This document shows positions 1-10,827 of a stretch of DNA of 64,000 nucleotides, in pieces. A model generated the notes under the pieces. That model saw nothing but the letters and a program-made list of their open reading frames with translations, was not told the origin of the DNA and ran no database searches. Source of the DNA: CAWJAP01 sp963834365 (lineage in GTDB: Bacteria > Acidobacteriota > Vicinamibacteria > Vicinamibacterales > Vicinamibacteraceae); assembly GCA_963834365.1 (NCBI GenBank), contig CAWIBS010000032.1, positions 62,001 to 126,000 on the forward strand, in the 5' to 3' direction. The position numbers and the translations under genes are program-made. Each line of letters opens with the position of its first letter. The stretch's first letter is position 1.

Positions 1-445
1 GGCAGTCGGCTTCCGACAGCAGCGCCCCGCGGTGGAACGGATCGATCAGCAGGTCGTGCGCGCCGCCCAGATCGTCGACGCGCGAGGGATACCGCACCAG
101 GAAATGGCCGGGGAAGTTCACCCCTTCGAGCGACACGCCGGCCCGCCGTGCGACATCCATGTAGACGACCGACAGCGAGATGGGAATGCCGGTCCGCCGC
201 ACGACGACGTCGTTCACGAAGCTGTTGCGCGGATCGTCGTAGCGCCGCTCGTTCCCGGTGAAACCGAGCTCCTCGAAGAAGTAGTCGTTGAGCGCTTCGA
301 CGCGCCCTTCGGCCGTCGTCGCCGATGCGCGCGCCAGCCGCCTGGCGACACCGTGACCCATCGCCTCCAGACGGTCGAGCGTCGGCGCGGCGTCGAACGC
401 GCCATGCTCGATCGTCGCGACCACGAGACCGGCGCGCACGACCAC
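1..445 (-). CDS. SirB1-family transglutaminase-like protein (3' part beyond the window)
   Basis: The reading frame from the GTG at 445 down to base 1 has no stop and runs off the left edge. It carries the SirB1/Transglut_core2 signature: a GNERRYDDPRNSFVNDVV stretch, then RRTGIPISLSVVYMDVARR, GVNFPGHFLVRYP and an IDPFHRGALLSEADC region. The family is widespread and of uncertain biochemistry; the fold is transglutaminase-like. In-frame sequence upstream of 445 (LLDALARGG) also looks native but has no start codon. A GTG at 512 that overlaps the stop of the HAD gene would be the natural start if one base is wrong between 445 and 512. Family call is firm; start is not. Confidence 0.8.
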   Translation of the reverse strand, partial: MVVRAGLVVATIEHGAFDAAPTLDRLEAMGHGVARRLARASATTAEGRVEALNDYFFEELGFTGNERRYDDPRNSFVNDVVVRRTGIPISLSVVYMDVARRAGVSLEGVNFPGHFLVRYPSRVDDLGGAHDLLIDPFHRGALLSEADC

Positions 446-508
446 GTCGGGACCACCGCGCGCGAGCGCGTCGAGCAGGGCGGCGGTCCGCGAGCGGGTC
501 GCTCGTCG

Positions 509-1198
509 TCACGGCCCGACCAGCGCTTCGAGCCGGTCGAAGGACACGTCGGACAGACCGTCCACGACGAGATCGGCGGACGCCAGCTCGGCCCGCGGAT
601 AGGACGTGGTGACGGCGACGGTCCGCAGGCCGGCGCCGATCGCGGACTGCAGGCCCCAGACGGAGTCCTCGATGGCAACCGTGCGGGCGGCTGCTCCCGC
701 GTCGCCGGCGACGAGCCCCTGCGCCTGCAGCAGGGCCAGCGCGCGCGCGTAGGGTTCAGGGTCCGGCTTGCTGCGCGCCGTATGGTCCGCGCCGACGATG
801 ACGCGGAACGAGGAGCGAAGGCCGGTGCCGTCGAGGATCAGGTCGATGTCGCGGGACAAGGCGCCGGAGGCGATCGCCAGCGGGACCCGCGCGCCCAGGC
901 GCGCCACACAGTCGGCCGCGCCCGGAAACAGGACCTGCCGTCCACCGAGCACGTCGGCAAAAGCGTCCAGCTTCACCCGCGTGAGCGTCTCAATCGTCGC
1001 GCCGTCGGCGGCGAGCCCGCGGTCCTCGAGCACGGCGCGGAACGCGCCCGCGTCGTCGAATCCCAGGTACTTCGCGTAGTACTCGTCACGGCCGAGATCG
1101 ATGCCGCGCGTGGCCAGCACGCGCCGGAAGGCCTCGTAGTGAAGCGGCTCGCTGTCGGCGAGCACGCCGTCGAAGTCGAAGATCACGGCGAGGAGCAC
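509..1198 (-). CDS. HAD-superfamily hydrolase, beta-phosphoglucomutase-like
   Basis: A 229-residue soluble protein of HAD subfamily IA. It shows motif I DFDGVLADS near the N-terminus (nucleophile and acid Asp), a helical cap domain, motif II with the Ser of AIASGA, the motif III Lys in ARSKPDPEPY, and motif IV VAIEDSVWGLQSAIGAG. All catalytic residues are present, so it should dephosphorylate or isomerise a small phosphorylated metabolite; the substrate cannot be read from sequence. Length is normal for the family. It lies immediately upstream of the SirB1-type gene on the same strand and may be co-transcribed with it. Confidence 0.88.
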   Translation of the reverse strand: MLLAVIFDFDGVLADSEPLHYEAFRRVLATRGIDLGRDEYYAKYLGFDDAGAFRAVLEDRGLAADGATIETLTRVKLDAFADVLGGRQVLFPGAADCVARLGARVPLAIASGALSRDIDLILDGTGLRSSFRVIVGADHTARSKPDPEPYARALALLQAQGLVAGDAGAAARTVAIEDSVWGLQSAIGAGLRTVAVTTSYPRAELASADLVVDGLSDVSFDRLEALVGP

Positions 1199-1199
1199 T

Positions 1200-1275
1200 G
1201 GAGCGGCTGGACTGGCACGGCTGGAACGGCTGGAGCGGCTGGCACGGCTGGAGCGGCTGACGGCTGGAGCGACTC
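1200..1275. repeat. Tandem decamer array, unit GGCTGGARCG
   Basis: About seven imperfect copies of a 10-base unit (GGCTGGAACG / GGCTGGAGCG) fill the gap between the HAD and DUF1684 genes. The same unit recurs at 10828-10890, 26906-26965 and, inverted, at about 58976-59025. Confidence 0.85.
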
Positions 1276-1293
1276 ACCCGTCGCACCATCGCG

Positions 1294-1899
1294 TCAGATC
1301 GATTTGCGCTCGTCCCTCATCCGCTCGCCGGCACGGATCGGGGCCGCGAGGCGGTTCTCGCGCGGCGGATAGGGGCAATCATACTGCGGGTTGTAGTAGC
1401 AGTAGGGATGGTACGCGCGGTTGAAATCGAGGTCGTAGAGATTGGTGGCCGTGCGATCGAGATCGAGGTATCGCCCAGCGGTGTAGGTCTCGGTGCCGTT
1501 GGTCTCGTCGGTGAACGGCACGAAGAGCCGGAGCATCGCCCGATCGTCGGCTTCGACGAATGCCGTGAGCGAGAGCGGCCGCCCTTCCACTGAGAACTTC
1601 AGGACACCGGCGCGGCGCATCTGGCGGCGCTTTCCGGTGGACGTCGGCATCTCGAGCGCCGGCTCGCCCTCCGCCGGCACGAGCGAAGCCGGGACACGAA
1701 AGCGCTCCTCCACCGCATAGTAGGCGAGCGGGACGAACCGCCCGCGATCAGCCGCGGTGACCGGACTGTCGGACGACCCGGTGAACGCCGCGTCCTTCGC
1801 CGCCCGATCGGCCGCGATGCGATCCGGGTAGGGGACTCCGGGGTTCGGGCTGCACGCCGCGGCGAGCAGCAGCACAGCCAGGACTCTTGGACGGACCAC
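1294..1899 (-). CDS. DUF1684 family lipoprotein
   Basis: A 201-residue protein starting with a lipoprotein signal (LLLAAACSPN, Cys about residue 16). The C-terminal half carries the very conserved DUF1684 core: RYLDLDRT, YDLDFNRAYHPYCYYNPQY, DCPYPPRENRL and PIRAGER. DUF1684 proteins are exported or cytoplasmic proteins of unknown reaction. The open frame is complete. It lies between the acyl-CoA dehydrogenase and the HAD gene on the same strand, separated from the former by about 80 bases. Confidence 0.88.
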   Translation of the reverse strand: MVRPRVLAVLLLAAACSPNPGVPYPDRIAADRAAKDAAFTGSSDSPVTAADRGRFVPLAYYAVEERFRVPASLVPAEGEPALEMPTSTGKRRQMRRAGVLKFSVEGRPLSLTAFVEADDRAMLRLFVPFTDETNGTETYTAGRYLDLDRTATNLYDLDFNRAYHPYCYYNPQYDCPYPPRENRLAAPIRAGERMRDERKSI

Positions 1900-1979
1900 G
1901 ATCGCAGCGTATCACTGCCGGTTGCCCGCCCCGGCGTGCTCCCCGGCGCTGAAGCCTCGGGATGGGCGCACGCCGATCT

Positions 1980-3752
<1,773 letters not shown>

Positions 3753-3762
3753 GCGTCTTGTC

Positions 3763-3782
3763 GGCGCGGCTGAAGCCGCGCC
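3763..3782. repeat. Palindrome, 9-bp arms, GA centre
   Basis: GGCGCGGCT-GA-AGCCGCGCC, followed by the common flank CCTCCTGCGGA. One of the family of short interspersed palindromes in this window. It sits between the thiolase and acyl-CoA dehydrogenase genes. Confidence 0.85.
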
Positions 3783-3833
3783 CTCCTGCGGAGGGGTGAG
3801 GGGCATTCGGTCATTCGTCATGCTCGTCATTCG

Positions 3834-5018
3834 TCATCTCTCGAAGATGCCCGCCGCGCCCATGCCGCCGCCGACGCACATGCTGACGAGCCCGTAGCGG
3901 GCGGAGCGGCGCCGCAGCTCGTGGAGGAGCGTCGCCGTGAGCTTGGCCCCGGTGCATCCGAGCGGGTGCCCGAGCGCAATCGCGCCGCCGTTGACGTTCA
4001 GGCGCGCGGGATCGATGGGCAGCTCCTTCAGGCACGCGAGCACCTGCGCCGCGAACGCTTCGTTGAGCTCGACGAGATCGATGTCCTCGAGCGACAGCTT
4101 CGCCTGCGCCAGCGCCTTGCGAATCGCCGGCACCGGGCCGATACCGAAGCGTTCGGGCTCGACCCCTGCGGTGGCATAGGTGAGAAAGCGCGCCAGAGGC
4201 CGGAGCCCCAGCTCGCGCGCGCGGGTCGCGGACATCACGATGGCCGCGGCCGCCCCGTCGCTCGTCTGCGACGCATTGCCGGCGGTGACGCTCCCGTGCG
4301 CGTGGAAGGCGGGCTTCAGCCTGGCGAGCGCCTCGAGCGAGGTGTCGCGCCGCGGTCCCTCGTCGGTCGCGAACCGGCGTGTGGCCGGGGCCGGCGCGCG
4401 TGCGCCGACAGTGGGCGGCGCGTCGAGCGCCGCGATGTCGAGCGGGACGATCTCGTCGTCGAATCGGCCCGCGTCGATGGCGGCCACCGCGCGCCGATGG
4501 CTCTCGAGGGCGAAGCCGTCCTGCGCCTCGCGCGAGATGCCCGATTCCCGCGCGTGGTTCTCAGCCACGAGACCGGTCGTGAGATAGACGTCGGGATAGG
4601 CGTCCACGAGCGCCGGGTTCGGCGCCAGCTTGTGGCCGCCCATCGGCACCAGGCTCATCGACTCGGTGCCGCCGGCGACGATGACCTGGGCGGCGCCGAC
4701 CATGATGCGCTCGGCGGCGTGGGCAATCGCCTGCAGGCCGGACGAACAGAAGCGGTTGACCGTCACCGCCGAGGCGGTGTGCGGCACGCCGGCGCGCAGG
4801 CTGGCGATGCGCGCGACGTTCAGCCCCTGCTCGGCCTCCGGCATCGCGCACCCGAGGATGACATCGTCCACCTCCGCCGGATCGAGCGCGGTGACGCGCG
4901 CGAGCGCGCCCGAGATCGCCGCGGCGGCCATGTCATCGGGACGCGTGGCGCGGAGCGCGCCGTTCGGCGCCTTGCCGATCGCGGTGCGGACTGCGGACAC
5001 GATGACGGCTTGTTCCAT
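3834..5018 (-). CDS. fadA: Acetyl-CoA acyltransferase (3-ketoacyl-CoA thiolase)
   Basis: A 394-residue thiolase for the last step of beta-oxidation. The acyl-accepting Cys91 lies in NRFCSSGLQAI, His351 in GGAIALGHPLGCTGAK and the second Cys381 in SMCVGGGMGAAGIFE, so the triad is complete. The start at 5018 (MEQAVIVSAVRT) fits family alignments and has GAGAGGGG about 10 bases upstream. An ATG three codons earlier (5027) lies too close to that ribosome site. It is preceded by the 202-residue hydrolase and followed by acyl-CoA dehydrogenase, as in the fadN-fadA-fadE operon of Bacillus. Confidence 0.94.
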   Translation of the reverse strand: MEQAVIVSAVRTAIGKAPNGALRATRPDDMAAAAISGALARVTALDPAEVDDVILGCAMPEAEQGLNVARIASLRAGVPHTASAVTVNRFCSSGLQAIAHAAERIMVGAAQVIVAGGTESMSLVPMGGHKLAPNPALVDAYPDVYLTTGLVAENHARESGISREAQDGFALESHRRAVAAIDAGRFDDEIVPLDIAALDAPPTVGARAPAPATRRFATDEGPRRDTSLEALARLKPAFHAHGSVTAGNASQTSDGAAAAIVMSATRARELGLRPLARFLTYATAGVEPERFGIGPVPAIRKALAQAKLSLEDIDLVELNEAFAAQVLACLKELPIDPARLNVNGGAIALGHPLGCTGAKLTATLLHELRRRSARYGLVSMCVGGGMGAAGIFER

Positions 5019-5034
5019 GGGCTTCATACCCCTC

Positions 5035-5643
5035 TCAATGCGCCAGGTCCTCCAGCGCATCCGCGACTTCGCTCGCATGCCCGTCGAACACGTGGTCGGC
5101 GCCGTCGATCACGACCAGTTCGCGCGGCTCCTCGAGCGTGCCGTAGAAACGCTGGACCAGCTTGAGCGGCGAGACTTCGTCGCGTTCCCCATGTACGAGA
5201 AACGTGGGCTTGCCGGCAGAGCGAACCGCGTCGAAGTCGTGGCCATTGAGCGGAGGCGCGATGCCGACCAGCGTCGAGATGCGTGGATCGGCGGCGCCCG
5301 CGGACAGCGCCACCCACGCGCCGAACGAATAGCCGACCGCCCAGACCGGCACGCCGGGAAAGCGGACGGCCGCTGCGTCCACGGCGGACGTGAAGTCGGC
5401 GAGCTCGCCCGGCCCGCCCGAGAACGAGCCCGCGCTGCTGCCCGCGCCGCGGAAATTGAAGCGAAGCACGGCGAAGCCGGCGCGTTTCAAGCCCTGGGCC
5501 GCGTGGTAGACCACGCGATCGTGCAGCGTCCCGCCGAGCTCGGGATGCGGCGGCGCGAGCACGGCCACGGCGCGCGGTGCGCCGTCCGGCTCGTCGAGCC
5601 GCGCGTCGAGCCGGCCGGCGGTCCCCTCGATGTCCCTCAGCAC
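5035..5643 (-). CDS. Alpha/beta hydrolase, small (202 aa)
   Basis: Short alpha/beta-hydrolase with an intact triad: Ser106 in GYSFGA, Asp155 in HGERDEVSP and His184 in GADHVFDG. PPHPELGGTLHDRVV and FNFRGAGSSAG form the oxyanion-side loops, as in the YfhR/dienelactone-hydrolase-like group. The frame stays open far upstream, but the GTG at 5643 (VLRDIEG) overlaps the end of the preceding hydrolase gene by 7 bases, which fits translational coupling. Position inside the beta-oxidation operon suggests an ester or thioester substrate; this is inference. Confidence 0.8.
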   Translation of the reverse strand: MLRDIEGTAGRLDARLDEPDGAPRAVAVLAPPHPELGGTLHDRVVYHAAQGLKRAGFAVLRFNFRGAGSSAGSFSGGPGELADFTSAVDAAAVRFPGVPVWAVGYSFGAWVALSAGAADPRISTLVGIAPPLNGHDFDAVRSAGKPTFLVHGERDEVSPLKLVQRFYGTLEEPRELVVIDGADHVFDGHASEVADALEDLAH

Positions 5644-6557
5644 GTCATGCGCCCTCGAGCCGCCGCACGGAATCGGCCGGCGTGCCTGTGACCCGCACCA
5701 CCGGGCGAAGTCGCGGCCGCCGGCCCTTCCTGCATCCCGATGAATTCGCGAACCGTGGCCGCGAAGGCGGCGGCGCGCGTGACCGTTCCCATGTGACCGG
5801 TGCCGGTGAGCCGCACGTAGCGTGCACCGGGGATGAGATCCACGTACTCGCGCGTGCTCGCAGCGGGAACGACCCGGTCGAGGTGATCCTCGCCCGTCAC
5901 GAGGAGCGTCCCGCAGGTGATGCGCTGCGCGTCCGGTCCGAAGTCCTGGGACAGCGCGAACCTGACGCGCGCCGAGGCGCGGACGCCCGACATTGGCGCC
6001 CTCAGCGCACACCAGCCCTGCCGGACCGAAAACCGCAGCCGGTCGCGCCAGCCCGGAATCGCCGCCCGAATCTCGGGGCCCGAACGCATGGGTGCGGTGA
6101 GCAGGAACAGCGGCAATGACCGGCGCGGCGACGCGATCCAGCGGGCATAGCGCGCCGACGGGACGTGTCGCGGTCCGGGACACGAGGCGGCGACGATGGC
6201 CTGGACGCGCGACGGGTGCCGAGCCGCGTACCGCAGAGCGACGAGGCCGCCGTACGACACTCCGACGAGAATCGCGCGATCGGCTTCGAGCGCCGCCAGC
6301 GCCGCATCGACCTGTGCGAGGTGATCGTCGAACGACAGAGCCATCGGTCCCGAGCCCGGCTCGCCACACAGCGAAAACGTCGCCACACGGAAATACTGCG
6401 CCAACTCCGCGATCGTCGGACGCATCCATTCCCAGCGTCCGTTCACGCCAGGTATCAAGACCAGCGGTGGCCCCGAGCCGACGAGGCTGATTCCGCAGGA
6501 GGGCGAGGCTTCAGCCTCGCCAACCACGCCGCGCTCTCTCATTCCGTTCCGCGTCAC
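5637..6557 (-). CDS. Alpha/beta hydrolase (306 aa), N-terminus runs through a palindromic repeat
   Basis: Canonical alpha/beta hydrolase: GSGPPLVLIPGVNG oxyanion strand, nucleophile Ser101 in GVSYGG, acid in GEDHLDRVV and His in TGTGHMG. The first ~22 residues (including GEAEASPSCGI) are encoded by an interspersed palindrome at 6502-6521. Either the native start is further in, near the ISLVGSG stretch without an obvious ATG, or the repeat has been captured as a coding N-terminus. No signal peptide or membrane segment. It lies between the fadN-like gene and the smaller hydrolase in the same operon; substrate unknown. Confidence 0.82.
   Translation of the reverse strand: MTRNGMRERGVVGEAEASPSCGISLVGSGPPLVLIPGVNGRWEWMRPTIAELAQYFRVATFSLCGEPGSGPMALSFDDHLAQVDAALAALEADRAILVGVSYGGLVALRYAARHPSRVQAIVAASCPGPRHVPSARYARWIASPRRSLPLFLLTAPMRSGPEIRAAIPGWRDRLRFSVRQGWCALRAPMSGVRASARVRFALSQDFGPDAQRITCGTLLVTGEDHLDRVVPAASTREYVDLIPGARYVRLTGTGHMGTVTRAAAFAATVREFIGMQEGPAAATSPGGAGHRHAGRFRAAARGRMTC
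6502..6521. repeat. Palindrome GGCGAGGCT-TC-AGCCTCGCC
   Basis: Perfect 9-bp arms with a TC centre, preceded by TCCGCAGGAG. It lies inside the annotated N-terminus of the 306-residue hydrolase. Confidence 0.85.
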
Positions 6558-6567
6558 GGTAGATGCC

Positions 6568-6587
6568 GGCGGGGCTGAAGCCCCGCC
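6568..6587. repeat. Palindrome GGCGGGGCT-GA-AGCCCCGCC
   Basis: Perfect 9-bp arms in the short gap between the 3' end of the fadN-like gene and the hydrolase start. Its stem differs from the copy 66 bases away, yet pairing is kept. Confidence 0.85.
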
Positions 6588-6597
6588 CTCCTTCTCC

Positions 6598-8873
6598 TCA
6601 ATTTCTCAATGGCTTTCCCGTCTTCAATGTGTGTGCAATGCGCTCGAGGGTCTTGCGTTCGCCGCACAGCGAGAGAAAAGCTTCCCGCTCGAGATCGAGC
6701 AGGTACTGCTCGCCGACGGTCGTGGCCTGCGGGAGCGAACCGCCGGCCAGCACGTGCGCCAGCTTGCGCCCCACGACTGCGTCGTGGTCGCTGATCCGCT
6801 CGGCTCGGCGCGCGAGGTGGACGCCCAGCTTCAGCGCCGCCTCGATCGGGACGCCGCCAACGGGAATGGCCTGGCGCACGAGCGGCGGGCGGTAGCCTTC
6901 GGCCAGCGACCGGGCGAACGACCTGGCATCGGCGACGAGGCGATCGCGATTCATCGACGTCCGGTCGGCATCGCGCAGGAGCCCGAGCCGACGGGCGTCC
7001 TCGGCGCTCGACGACACCTTCGCAAACCCGATGGTCTCGAAGACGCGCTGCATGAGTGGCAACAGGTCGGTCTGCGGCGTCACCGTCAGGTGCGCGGTCG
7101 CGCGCGCGATCATCTCCTTGCTGCCGCCGCCGGCCGGAATGAGCCCGACCCCGGCCTCGACCAGTCCGAGATAGGTCTCGGCGGACGCCTGGACCGCATC
7201 GCCGTGCAGCGCCAGCTCGCAGCCGCCGCCGAGCGTCAGGCCTGCCGGCGCCACGACGACCGGGACGGCGGCGAGACGCAATCCCATCATCGCGCGCTGG
7301 AACCCGCGGACCATCAGGTCCACTTCTTCCCAGTTGCCCTCCTGCGCCTCGACCAGCAGCAGCATGAGATTGGCGCCGACCGAGAAATTCACGGCGTCGG
7401 TCGAGACGACGAGCGCCGCGAAGCCCTGCTCGGCTTCCTTCACGGCAGCGCCGAGCATCGCCACGGTATCGCCGCCGAGCGCATTCATCTTCGAGTGCAG
7501 CTCGACGCCGAGCACATCGTCTCCGAGATCGACGAGCGAGGCGCCGGCGTTCTTCCGGATCACACGCGGCCCCGCGTCCCTGAAGTGCAGCGAGCCGGGC
7601 GCCGGCGGAATTGGCGCGCCGTTCCGGAACGTGTTCTGGCCTGCGGCGAGGCGATCGGCGATGAGCGGCGGCACGTCGCCCCGGGCGCACGCGTCTACGC
7701 AGCTCGCGGAGCCCGATGGCGTCGGAGGTCTCGAAGGGGCCGAGATCCCAGCCGTATCCCCAGCGCATCGCCCGATCGACGTCGTCGATCGAGTGCGCGA
7801 TGTCGGGAGCGACGCGCGCGCTGTAGAGCAGCGTCGGACCGAGGGTCGCCCGCAGGAACGTCCCGACCTTGTCACCGCCGAGAAACAGCGTGCGGATCCG
7901 CGCGCCGCTCTCGTCGATGCTCTTCGCCTGCTCGATCGACGGAAAGCGCGCCGGCTGGCGCGTGCGGTAGGACAACGTCGCCGGGTCGAGGGTGCGAATC
8001 TCGGATTCCGCCGGCGCCCTTCACGCGCTCATAGAAGCCCCGGCCCGCCTTTTCACCGATCCAGCCCCGCGAAACGAGCTCGGCGGCGAGCGGCGGGACG
8101 GCGAAGGCCCGCGCCTGCTCCGGCGGGACGCGTTCGGCCAGGTTCCCGGCGACGTGCACGAGGATGTCGAGCCCCGTGATGTCGAGCGTGCGGAAGGTCG
8201 CGCTCCGCGGCCGGCCGAGCGCCGGCCCGGTCATCGCATCGATCTCCTCGATCGTGTAGTCGCCCGTGGCCAGCGCGTCGAAGATGCGCAGCACGCCGTA
8301 GAGGCCGAGATGGTTGGCGATGAAGTTGGGCGTGTCCTTCGCCACCACGACGCCTTTGCCGAGCCTGAGATCGGCGAACGCGGCAACGCGATCGCGAACG
8401 TCGCCGGCGGTGTCGGCGGTGGGAATCAGCTCGAGCAGCCTGAGATAGCGGGGGGGATTGAAGAAGTGCGTGCCGAGGAAGTGGCGCCGGAACGCCTCGC
8501 CGCGCCCGTCGGCCAGCGCCGCCACCGGAATCCCCGAGGTGTTCGAGCTCACGATCGACCCGGCGGCGCGATGCGATTCCACCCGCGCGAACAACTGCTG
8601 CTTGAGGTCGAGCCGTTCGACAATGGCCTCGACAATCCACTCGGCGCGGCAGGCGTGGGCCAGGTCCTCCTCGAAGCCGCCGGTCGTGATGCGCGTGGCC
8701 GCCTCGGGCGTGAAGAAAGGGTCGGGCCTCAGGGCGCGCGCCCGCTTCAGCCCGTCGGCCGCCGCGTCGCGCGAGACGTCGAGGAGCGCGACGGGGACAC
8801 CGGCGTTGGCGAGGTGCGCCGCAATCTGCGCCCCCATGGTCCCCGCCCCGAGGACAGCGGCGGTGCGAATCAT
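6598..8873 (-). CDS. fadN: 3-hydroxyacyl-CoA dehydrogenase / enoyl-CoA hydratase, FadN type (two frameshifts)
   Basis: Bifunctional beta-oxidation enzyme of about 758 residues. The NAD-dependent 3-hydroxyacyl-CoA dehydrogenase comes first (VLGAGTMGAQIA Rossmann loop, SSNTSGIPVA, GTHFFNPPRYLRLLELIP). The crotonase domain comes second (SVGANLMLLL, LTLGGGCELALHGD, LGLVEAGVGLIPAGGGSKEM). This order matches Bacillus FadN, not E. coli FadB. The frame breaks near 8008 (after FYERVK) and near 7697 (after RELRRR); sequence is continuous in homology across both, so each looks like a one-base error. The ATG at 8873 overlaps the stop of the TetR gene (ATGA). Confidence 0.9.
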
Positions 8874-9542
8874 CGGCCCACCCCTTTCACGAACAGATCG
8901 ACGACCTGATCCGCGACGCCGTCGAGCGACGTCCGCCGCCGGCTGAGCATCCAGTTGGTCGCCATCTCGTCGAGCGCGCCGAAGAGCACTTTCGCCGCGA
9001 AGGTCGGATCGACCTCGGCTCTCACCACGCCCGGCGGCCTGGCCGTCGCCGATGGCGTCGCGAATCAGGCCCAGGTACTCGCGCAGCCGCGTCGTCGAGA
9101 ACTGCTCCATGAACTTCGTGGACTGGCGGAGCTCGACCTGGAAGACGACCGCGAGATTGCGGTCGCGGCCGAGGCGATCGAGGTGCAGCCGCGCGATCTG
9201 CCGCAGCCGATCGACGGGATCGACGGTGGTGCTCACGACGACGCGAGCCTCGGCGATGGCATCGGTCATGACCCGCTCGAAGATGGAGACGAGCAGGTCG
9301 TCCTTGCCGTGAAAGTAGAGATAGACGGTGCCGGCGGCGACGCCGGCGACGCGCGCCACGTCGGCCACCTGCGCACCGAAGAAGCCGCGCTCGGCGAACA
9401 CGCGGACGGCGGCGCGGAGGATGAGGTCGCGCTTGTCGGGCCGCGCGGCGGCTGCGGGCAGCGCACCACGGTGCGCGACCGAACGGCCTGCCGGCCGGCT
9501 GGTGGACAACGAGGGGTTCCGGGCGAGAGCGGTGCGCGGCAT
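8870..9542 (-). CDS. fadR: TetR-family fatty-acid degradation regulator, FadR/YsiA-like (one frameshift)
   Basis: N-terminal TetR helix-turn-helix is clear: RDLILRAAVRVFAERGFFGAQ, VADVARVAGVAAGTVYLYFHGKDDL. The C-terminal ligand domain follows to DLFVKGVGR, whose TGA overlaps the fadN ATG. The frame breaks near 9030 in a GGGCG run (an extra G); removing it restores QAAGVVRAEVDPTF. As first gene of a beta-oxidation operon with a FadR-type palindrome in front, it is very likely an acyl-CoA-responsive repressor, with acyl-CoA releasing it. Start at 9542 gives a long ~36-residue lead before the HTH and no clear ribosome site, so translation may be nearly leaderless. Confidence 0.87.
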
Positions 9543-9549
9543 CGGCGAC

Positions 9550-9567
9550 TGAATGACTGTTCATTCA
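9550..9567. promoter_or_regulatory. FadR-type operator TGAATGACTGTTCATTCA
   Basis: A perfect 7-bp inverted repeat (TGAATGA/TCATTCA) with a 4-base centre. It matches the Bacillus subtilis FadR consensus TGAATGAMTANTCATTCA at all positions but one in the centre (as I recall the consensus). It starts 8 bases upstream of the regulator's ATG and touches the -10 box, so a bound repressor would cover the transcription start. Confidence 0.85.
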
Positions 9568-9595
9568 CTTTAGGACGGGCCGTGAGGCCTGTCAA
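9567..9595 (-). promoter_or_regulatory. Sigma70-like promoter of the beta-oxidation operon
   Basis: Read on the minus strand, TTGACA (9595-9590) and TAAAGT (9572-9567) are separated by exactly 17 bases. The predicted start of transcription, about 9560, lies inside the FadR operator, leaving a leader of roughly 18 bases before the ATG at 9542. Confidence 0.75.
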
Positions 9596-9816
9596 CCGCG
9601 AGTCCGGGTTGAACCTCCCTGGAGCCCCGGTGGCCGCTGATGAGGTTGAGGCGGGGTTCACTTGGCGTCTCTGGCATGGTTGTCTACATGACGGCGCGCA
9701 CGCGCGGCCGTGGCCATCGTCCCCGGGGATTGCGTATGCTGCGATCGGCCGCATCGATCCGGACGTGGCGCTGAGCGAAGAGGGACGAGCGCTGCGGGCG
9801 ATACGGCACCCACGAC

Positions 9817-10827
9817 ATGGTCTTACCGCTCGCCTGTGCATTCGTCGTGCTCCTTGCGATGCCCGCGCGCGCACAAGTCGAGAATGCGCCGGCCCCGTCT
9901 CCGGATCGCGCGAAGGCGCTGGCCGAGGCGCGGGCGTCAATCGATGGGGGACGGGCAGCAGCGGCAGTCGCGCAGTTGACGACGATCGATGATGGCGATC
10001 CGCGCGTGCGCCACCTGCTCGGTGTGGCCTGTTACCACGCCGACGACTACAGCCGGGCGGTCACGATCCTCCAACCGCTGGCATCGTCGTTCGCGGAAGG
10101 CACGCCGGAACGGGCCGAGGCCGAGCAGGTGCTCGGGCTCTCGCTCTTCCTGCTCGGCCGATACGCTGACGCGCTCCCATGGCTCGAACGCACGCAGAAG
10201 GTCGCGCCTGACAGCCTGGAGCTGGGCCATACGCTCGGGCAAGCCTACATCTACCTGAGGCAGGCAGATGCCGCGCGCGCGGTACTCGCGCGGACGTTCG
10301 GCGTGGCGCCGGACGCCGCGGTGGCGTCGGTCGTGACCGCACAGCTGATGATCCGGCTGCAGGCGGAGTCCCTGGCGGAAGCCGAGTTGAAGCGGGCGCT
10401 GACGCTCGACCCGAAAGTGCCGCGCGCCAACTATCTGCTGGGACAGATTGCGCTCTTCCGTGGGCAGCTCGACGACGCGTTGGCGCGGACCCGGGCCGAG
10501 CTCGCACTGAACCCGACCGACGCGATGGCGTACACCCAACTCGGTGACGCCTACGTCCGGCAGTCGAAATGGGATGCTGCCGTCGAGGCATTGCAGCGAT
10601 CGTTGTGGCTCAATCCGTACTACAGCGCGCCATACATCCTCCTCGGGCGCGCCTACATGAAGAAGGGCCAGCCTGCCACCGCGGAAGGCATGCTGCGACG
10701 GGCGATCGAGTACGATCCGAACAACCGCGCCGCACACTATCTGCTCGCGCAGCTGCTGCAGCAGATGGGACGCGCGGAGGAGGCAAAACGCGAGTTCGAG
10801 ACCGCCGAACGATTGAAGCAGCCATAG
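9817..10827 (+). CDS. Exported tetratricopeptide-repeat protein
   Basis: A 336-residue protein with a signal peptide (VLPLACAFVVLLAMPARAQ) and about seven TPR units from residue 30 to the end; YTQLGDAYVRQ and YILLGRAYMKKGQ show the TPR periodicity. No enzymatic domain. TPR proteins of this type act as periplasmic scaffolds. It opens a plus-strand cluster with a redoxin, a heme/copper protein, another TPR protein and an ASPIC/UnbV protein, and is divergent from fadR; the ~220 bases between it and the fad promoter contain no recognisable gene. Confidence 0.85.
   Translation: MVLPLACAFVVLLAMPARAQVENAPAPSPDRAKALAEARASIDGGRAAAAVAQLTTIDDGDPRVRHLLGVACYHADDYSRAVTILQPLASSFAEGTPERAEAEQVLGLSLFLLGRYADALPWLERTQKVAPDSLELGHTLGQAYIYLRQADAARAVLARTFGVAPDAAVASVVTAQLMIRLQAESLAEAELKRALTLDPKVPRANYLLGQIALFRGQLDDALARTRAELALNPTDAMAYTQLGDAYVRQSKWDAAVEALQRSLWLNPYYSAPYILLGRAYMKKGQPATAEGMLRRAIEYDPNNRAAHYLLAQLLQQMGRAEEAKREFETAERLKQP

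Noticed and set aside
32..1372. Long open frames antisense to clear genes (for example here and at 4630-5691, 22667-24148 and 59103-60695)
   Set aside because: They mirror the codon pattern of the real gene on the other strand, are Arg/Pro/Gly-rich and match no family. High GC makes such shadow frames common.
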